From assembly GCA_027605045.1 (NCBI GenBank), contig JAQFWX010000167.1, positions 1 to 64,000 of the forward strand: a DNA stretch of 64,000 nucleotides, in the 5' to 3' direction. This stretch comes from Phallus indusiatus. Lineage: Eukaryota; Basidiomycota; Agaricomycetes; Phallales; Phallaceae. Positions 58,788 through 64,000 of the stretch are shown in pieces; positions within the stretch are counted from its first letter, which is position 1; the number at the start of each line of letters is the position of its first letter. The notes beneath the pieces were generated by a model, which made no database searches, had not been told where the DNA came from, and was given only the letters and a program-made list of their open reading frames with translations. A program made the translations under genes and the position numbers.

Positions 58788-61700
58788 CTAGGTAAAATAC
58801 GATTCATCTAACAAAGCCCCCTCCTCTATTGAAGAAAACACCCAGTCTGTCATGATAACATATCGCCGCTTCGGCCTGAATACCAAATAGTCGTCAGTCG
58901 CAATTCAGACCAAACATCACAATAAACGTACTCAGATGTTTTGCGCATAAGCTGGATACGTCGACTGTCATCGCGCTTATCATAAAGTACGTGCGTCAAA
59001 GATGGATCGGAAAGATTGACTATTTTGCCACCGTATTCGATAATTTTGTTCTTGACCGTCTCGAAGCTACACAAAGCCTTGTTAAGAATAGCAGTTCCAC
59101 TTGAATCCAAGATTACTGACTTTTCTTCAATCTCGGTTCGCCAGTTGTAATTTTGATCTACCGGTAAACCGTTTTTGGAGGCGTTCTCAGACGTATCCAA
59201 ATAAAAACGACTGTTTGTTTATCAGCTGCATGATAACACGCTGAATTGACAATTACGCACAGATGTCGGAATATAGCATCCGGATCGTATTCTGCGGCAG
59301 CGTTATCGCCCTCGTTATCCTTCGTATCGTCATCTAAGCCTGGAAGCGGCTCCTTTTGCGAGCTCAGTATATTATCGTGTCCTCAGATTCGTGACTAACT
59401 GACCTTGGCATGTTGAACAGGTTCAGATGTCTCTTCCGGGAGTGCTTCTATATCCGTCATATCGGTATCTGCTAAAGTGCTCGCATTTTCGGAATCATTG
59501 TCAGTTTCTTCATCTGGTTGAACATTCGTGTCCGCGTCGAGATTTTCCCCAGTTTCCTCGGCTGCGACATTTTTCTGACTAAACCAATTTTCTGACTCCT
59601 CGTCGCCCGGTGCATCATGCGGAGGTGTTTTCTCGGGCGATGAAACTTGGGGGCTAGATGTATTCTCGTAATCCTCATCCATCTGACGAGTATCCGTTGC
59701 ATGGAAGAAGTAGCTATAAACTAATTCCTATAAATTCACAAAATTACGAAGAAATGCTTACTGTTTACCCATTGGAACTAGACTCTGTCTGCTTACACAG
59801 TCCCTAATCCACCTTGAACGGACGATGTCAATTTCCCCTCTTTCAATAATATTAGAGATAAAAGGTACTTGAAGAGCAGACTGGGGTTATAAAAGATCCT
59901 AGTGGACTTCAACAAAAACTCACTCTCTAGTTTGCCATCATATACCACCATAGTAACGTCCGGTCGAACCATCTGTGCAAAGTCTCCACCATGTTTATAA
60001 ATCCTAAAATCATAAGAAATGTATTTTATAATAGCTCTCCAATTACACACAGAGTTTCTATATCGTTTTTATCTTGTTTCGCCGTAGAAGACTGCGGGTC
60101 TGGGGTGACTTCTGTGATACGCTTCATTTTTAAATTTCTTGACTCGTAAAGTTTTAAACACCCACGAAATTTCATGCCGTCAAATAAATCAGATTCGACC
60201 TGGACATCTTTGACATTCGCTCCTTGGAATTGAGGTACCATTACAGACTACGAAGGAAGAAATTAGCTCGGAACTAGCAATCAAACAATGCTTCCCACCT
60301 TCTTGACATTCGTCTTACGGCGTTTCTTTCCATCTCTACGTGATATGATTCACGTTTTCTGCCGAAAACATTGTAAATCTGAATCGGAACTCACTCTTGC
60401 TCTTCATATCTACGTTTCTTCCCGTCGCGAATGCTCTCGAATAGAGCTGAGAAATGTTAACAAAATCGCATAAGACTTTTTCAGTGCTTTAAATTACCTG
60501 TAGCCGTCAAACAATCTTCAATCCCTAGATCATCTCGGATAGCCAACGCGCGAGGAAATCGCATCGTCAAATTGAGGTGATATAAATCTATTTCATCCTC
60601 CATCTTCGTCATTCACACTGATAGTTATTATGCGAAACATACCGGAAGATACGATTTCAGCTGCCTTGACTTTGACGATAAACGAGCTAAAAGAAACGGC
60701 GAATGGCTCAACAGAAAAAAAAACTAGTCCTGAAAAATCGAACTCACTCCTCTGGCTCCAAGTATACATCGCCCTTATCCTCGATACCTTTAGGTGCAGT
60801 TTGAAAAAAGGATGGAGGATCATCCTTATTCCACGGTTTCCAAGGTTTAGCGCGAATCCAGACATAATCGGCGAATGTCAAGCCAGATCCTATACGAACA
60901 AACGAGCTATAGCTACCGAAAATGTAAACACAGTATCGTTCAGTCATAATAATTACTGTCTTACCGAGGTTCATCGGCGTCCAACCCCGCATCGCTGCGA
61001 TCGTCGCGCACAGCACAGACCAAAGTGGACACTCCACCACCGCGTTTACCAGATCCGTAATTACCAGCTAAAAGGTGGTTACGTTTCTTGAATGAAAGGT
61101 GTCATAAATGGTATTACCCACGACAAGTACATCCACTGTTTCTCCCATATTGTCCTTGAGAAAGGGACGTCAACATACGCGGTTCAAAATTTAAAATCCA
61201 AAATTCAACACACCATGTATTCGGGTTTCACCTGAAAATTGCTTGAAAACAAAGGCTTAAAAACATAAGGGAAAGCTTACTTTAATAAAATCCACATTTC
61301 TTCCGTTCAAAGTATACTTGCTCGCCAAGTTTTTCAAAATCAGACCCTCACCACTAGGACGAGTAAAAAAACCAAAAAAAATATGAGTAAATTTTTTATT
61401 TGAGCCCACCGATCTTCAATTATTTTATTCATATGCACGCGGACATCTTTTGCAGTTTTTCCTTCAAATTCTTCAACATATTCCATTCGACCAGGAACTT
61501 GAGAAACATAAGCCCGCATGTTTTTTTTTCGAGTACTCAATTTTTTATCAATGAGTGACATCCCGTTCAGGTATAAAAGGTCGAAAATTTTGACTACGCA
61601 ATTGGTACTGAGGCGTTTGTATAAATTTGAGGACAAACTCACAGCATGGTCGAGGTCGATTTTCTTTGTGCGATTTATCCAAAGCAGCTGTCTTGAGTGT

Positions 61701-63142
61701 CCCAAAGGGAAGATGTTTTTCTGTCACTGGATCCCAAACAAGCATTTCGCCGTCGAGAATAAGGCTGGGAATATAGCATAAGAACGCCATTCAATCATTT
61801 TCAGGTTGAATGCTCGATGGGTCAAACCTTGTTACTCGTGGATCAAAGGCCGAATCAATGTAAGGTGTCAAGCTGCCATCACCGACAGTTTTCCCGTAAA
61901 GGTAAGTATAATCTTTTCCTTTCCTGCTTTCAAATGAGACGGGCATATCGAAGCTTGGGAACGAAGTAACCTTGAACAATAGAAATATTCATTGCCTTGT
62001 TTGTGAAGTTGCATACGTTCACCATCAAGCTTTTCTTCCAACAGAAACTTGGCTCCTCCGAATAACTTAACAGTATCCTCAATCCGCTTGGTTGGACGTT
62101 TACATAGCATTGGAGCGAACGCATGAAACAGTTTTACGGTCTTGTCATCATCATTCAAACGTTTTGCTGGATCCGAAAGATCGTATGCAACTCGTTTCAA
62201 ATCCGAGCAGGTGTTAAATAAGGGAATGGCATCTTCATGAAATACAGAGAGAACGGTGGTTTCTTTGACCAAAATGTTGAGATCTGATAAAGTGTTACTT
62301 CACTGGAGGAAATAAAATCCAAGCAGAGCAATGTCAAAGTACCTTTCAAAATAATACGGACGATCCACTTTTGCTCTGCCGGAGTGCAATTATTATAGAT
62401 TATAGTCATTACTCGAACCTGTTGTTCGCTACAGCGTATTAACACGACACATTCAAATATTTGATTATGGTCTTACAGTTTGCCCCCGGCCTTTGATAGT
62501 TCGTCCAGTAATCTATTGATACGCTCTACATTCAACGAGCCTTCCATGACATTTGAACGTTTCGAAATAACATCGGTGAGCACCATAGGAAAGTCTCCCA
62601 CAGCTCTCTGAGATATCATGAATCTCCAAAAGTAGAATTCATTCAGAAAATAACGCACTTCTTTCTCTGTGGGTCTCTTCCAATTCATTAGACGAACTGC
62701 ATCACTATCTTTGACGTTCAAAGGAATCAAACGAATATAGATCTTGGCCAGAATCTTCTCTTTGATATTATAAACAGCACGTTCGCGGTCTCTCTAAAAA
62801 ACCAGTCATGTATATCCTAAAGCCAGTCTTTCCGGCCGACAAACCTGTGGCAGTAGTAACCTAAGCACAGGATACAGATCGCTACCAACTTCTTCTCTCC
62901 ATTTCTGGGCAGCTTCAACAAACTCTCATAAGCATATCCGTTATGCAAGTGCTCACCCTAAACCAATTCGCAAGGAGTTTTCTCCGTAGATCATGCTTAT
63001 TCTCATTACTCAGTCTCTCGTATAAACCTGTCAAGACGCTGAAAGGCGGCGACTTTCCCTTGTTTACGGGGATGTTGGTGTAGACTTCTTCGTGTTCAAC
63101 CACATCGGGAACGACTGAAGGCGGGGAAGACGGCGCGTCCAT
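58788..63142 (-). CDS. LIG4: DNA ligase IV (non-homologous end joining)
   Basis: ATP-dependent nuclear ligase that seals double-strand breaks with its Xrcc4/Lif1 partner. From the ATG at 63,142 (MDAPSSPPSVVPDVVE) comes the N-terminal helical domain (FSVLTGLYERLSNENKHDLR, MISQRAVGDFPMVLTDVISK). The adenylation motif I is EEKLDGERMQLHK with the nucleotidyl lysine. Further motifs: LILDGEMLVWDPVTEKHLPF, FDLLYLNGMSLIDKKLSTRK, GEGLILKN and NVDFIKVKPEYM. The OB-fold end is YVWIRAKPWKPWNKDDPP. Two C-terminal BRCT domains are separated by an acidic Ser/Glu-rich linker (59,395-59,682). The last has KNKIIEYGGKIVNLSDPSLT and YVIMTDWVFSSIEEGALLDE, ending at 58,788. Linker length and intron positions are approximate. 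Confidence 0.95.
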
Positions 63143-63374
63143 TTTAAATTTTGCAAGAGTTATAACAATGTGGACGGACGCGTACCGACAAAAGCAGTGA
63201 CGCGAAGGTGACGCTCGTCGCTGACCGGCTCAATGCAAAGTCACGTGTTTTACCGATGTATGCTTAAAAGTTAACAATGAACATTGAACCTAATGCGTGT
63301 TCTGTAGGTGATATACATGTTCTAACGACCAAATAAACGACACTCTAAGGAATTACACAAATGCTAAGTAAGTG

Positions 63375-64000
63375 CTAATGGCTCTCTGATGGGCTAGCAG
63401 AAAGGATCTTCGAAATCGTCTTGGCTAGCTCTGATGGTGCTTGACTTAACGCGGTGTCGCGGAACCAAGGTTTCGACATATAATTTCGTATTCTGCGAAG
63501 CATTTAAAACCACATTTCCACAAATCGTGAACCAGATAAAAAACTAACCCATCTGGTAATAAAACGACAGCGTTGGCGCCTTCCACACCGCCCACTGCGT
63601 CCCACCCTTCACCTTTCAACCATCTCAACGCTCCCGCCAAAACACTCCCACTACTCCCCCCAACCAGTAAACCCTCCGTCCGTATGAGTTTATGTGTTGC
63701 CGAAAAAGCTTCCTCGTCGCTCGTTTTCAGCCAAACATCGACCTCTTCCCGGGAAAGTACGTCTGGAACAAAGTCATACCTATTATTACGATCAGCACAC
63801 ACAAATACGGTCTTCGGTAGCTAATACATACCCAATACCTTCTATCACATATGGCGAATCCTTTCTATCTTCGTTCAACACCTCAGGAACTGCTAAAATG
63901 CTACCAAACTGTCATGGCATGATTAACCGAGATCTCTAGAGAATGTTCATAGCATGCTTACTGGGTCAATGCCGACAATTTTCGCATTTTTATTATGTGT
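63375..64000 (-). CDS. CYS4: cystathionine beta-synthase, 3' part (cut by window edge)
   Basis: PLP enzyme of transsulfuration, joining serine and homocysteine. The window holds the end of the catalytic fold: NAKIVGIDP at the right edge, then SPYVIEGIGYDFVPDVLSRE, DVWLKTSDEEAFSATHKLIR, TEGLLVGGSSGSVLAGALRW and NAVVLLPDG. The last exon reads RNYMSKPWFRDTALSQAPSE to a short tail and stop at 63,375. In yeast and animals two CBS (Bateman) regulatory domains follow this point; here the protein ends about 35 residues after the catalytic fold. The 5' part, including the PLP lysine, is outside the window. A related beta-substituting enzyme is less likely, because the YDFVPDVL segment is CBS-like. Confidence 0.85.

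Overview
The window is nuclear DNA from a filamentous basidiomycete, most likely an Agaricomycete. Genes are dense and cut by many short introns of about 50-60 nt. There is a Ty3/gypsy chromovirus with a chromodomain integrase, Crinkler-type relics, and a kinase-like gene of a sort that is expanded in mushroom-forming fungi. Most genes lie on the minus strand. No rRNA, tRNA or CRISPR array was recognised.

Left accessory part (1-14,400). A vacuolar carboxypeptidase S (M20 family) gene is present as two long copies: one cut by the left edge (1-832) and one complete (9,851-12,463). A third, truncated copy with its promoter lies between them (9,061-9,775). Among these copies sit a BRAP2/Etp1-like RING plus UBP-zinc-finger protein (1,414-3,701) and a fast-evolving protein with a possible MLKL-like four-helix N-terminus (5,850-8,723). 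A decayed Crinkler gene follows (12,823-14,331).

Housekeeping block (15,000-30,200). It holds mitoribosomal mL44, two unrecognised spliced genes, the ATP synthase alpha subunit (ATP1) head to head with mitoribosomal bL21m, the U1 snRNP splicing factor PRP40, and the ribosome-biogenesis factor URB2. ATP1, bL21m and mL44 all serve mitochondrial energy production or translation.

Insertion block (30,440-41,560). A monocarboxylate/riboflavin-type MFS transporter gene is split inside its first ten codons by a 9.1 kb Ty3/gypsy element (31,911-41,009). The element has two identical 264 bp LTRs and a 5 bp target duplication. Its coding region is gag, protease, RT, RNase H, integrase and chromodomain, followed by an extra 0.6 kb + 1 kb reading frame between pol and the 3' LTR. 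Several single-base frameshifts interrupt it. The transporter's original start codon now lies 9 kb away at 41,034, and the LTR happens to supply an in-frame ATG. A solo LTR with its own target duplication (41,161-41,558) sits just upstream of that old start.

Right part (42,900-64,000). In order: 5-aminolevulinate synthase, Crinkler relics, an NMN adenylyltransferase, a Zap1-like zinc-responsive transcription factor, an NFX1/FAP1-type zinc-finger protein, AP-1 gamma-adaptin, DNA ligase IV, and the 3' part of a cystathionine beta-synthase that appears to lack the regulatory CBS-domain pair.

Exon boundaries were read by eye from GT/AG (once GC/AG) sites and family similarity. Ends of genes are more reliable than individual introns.
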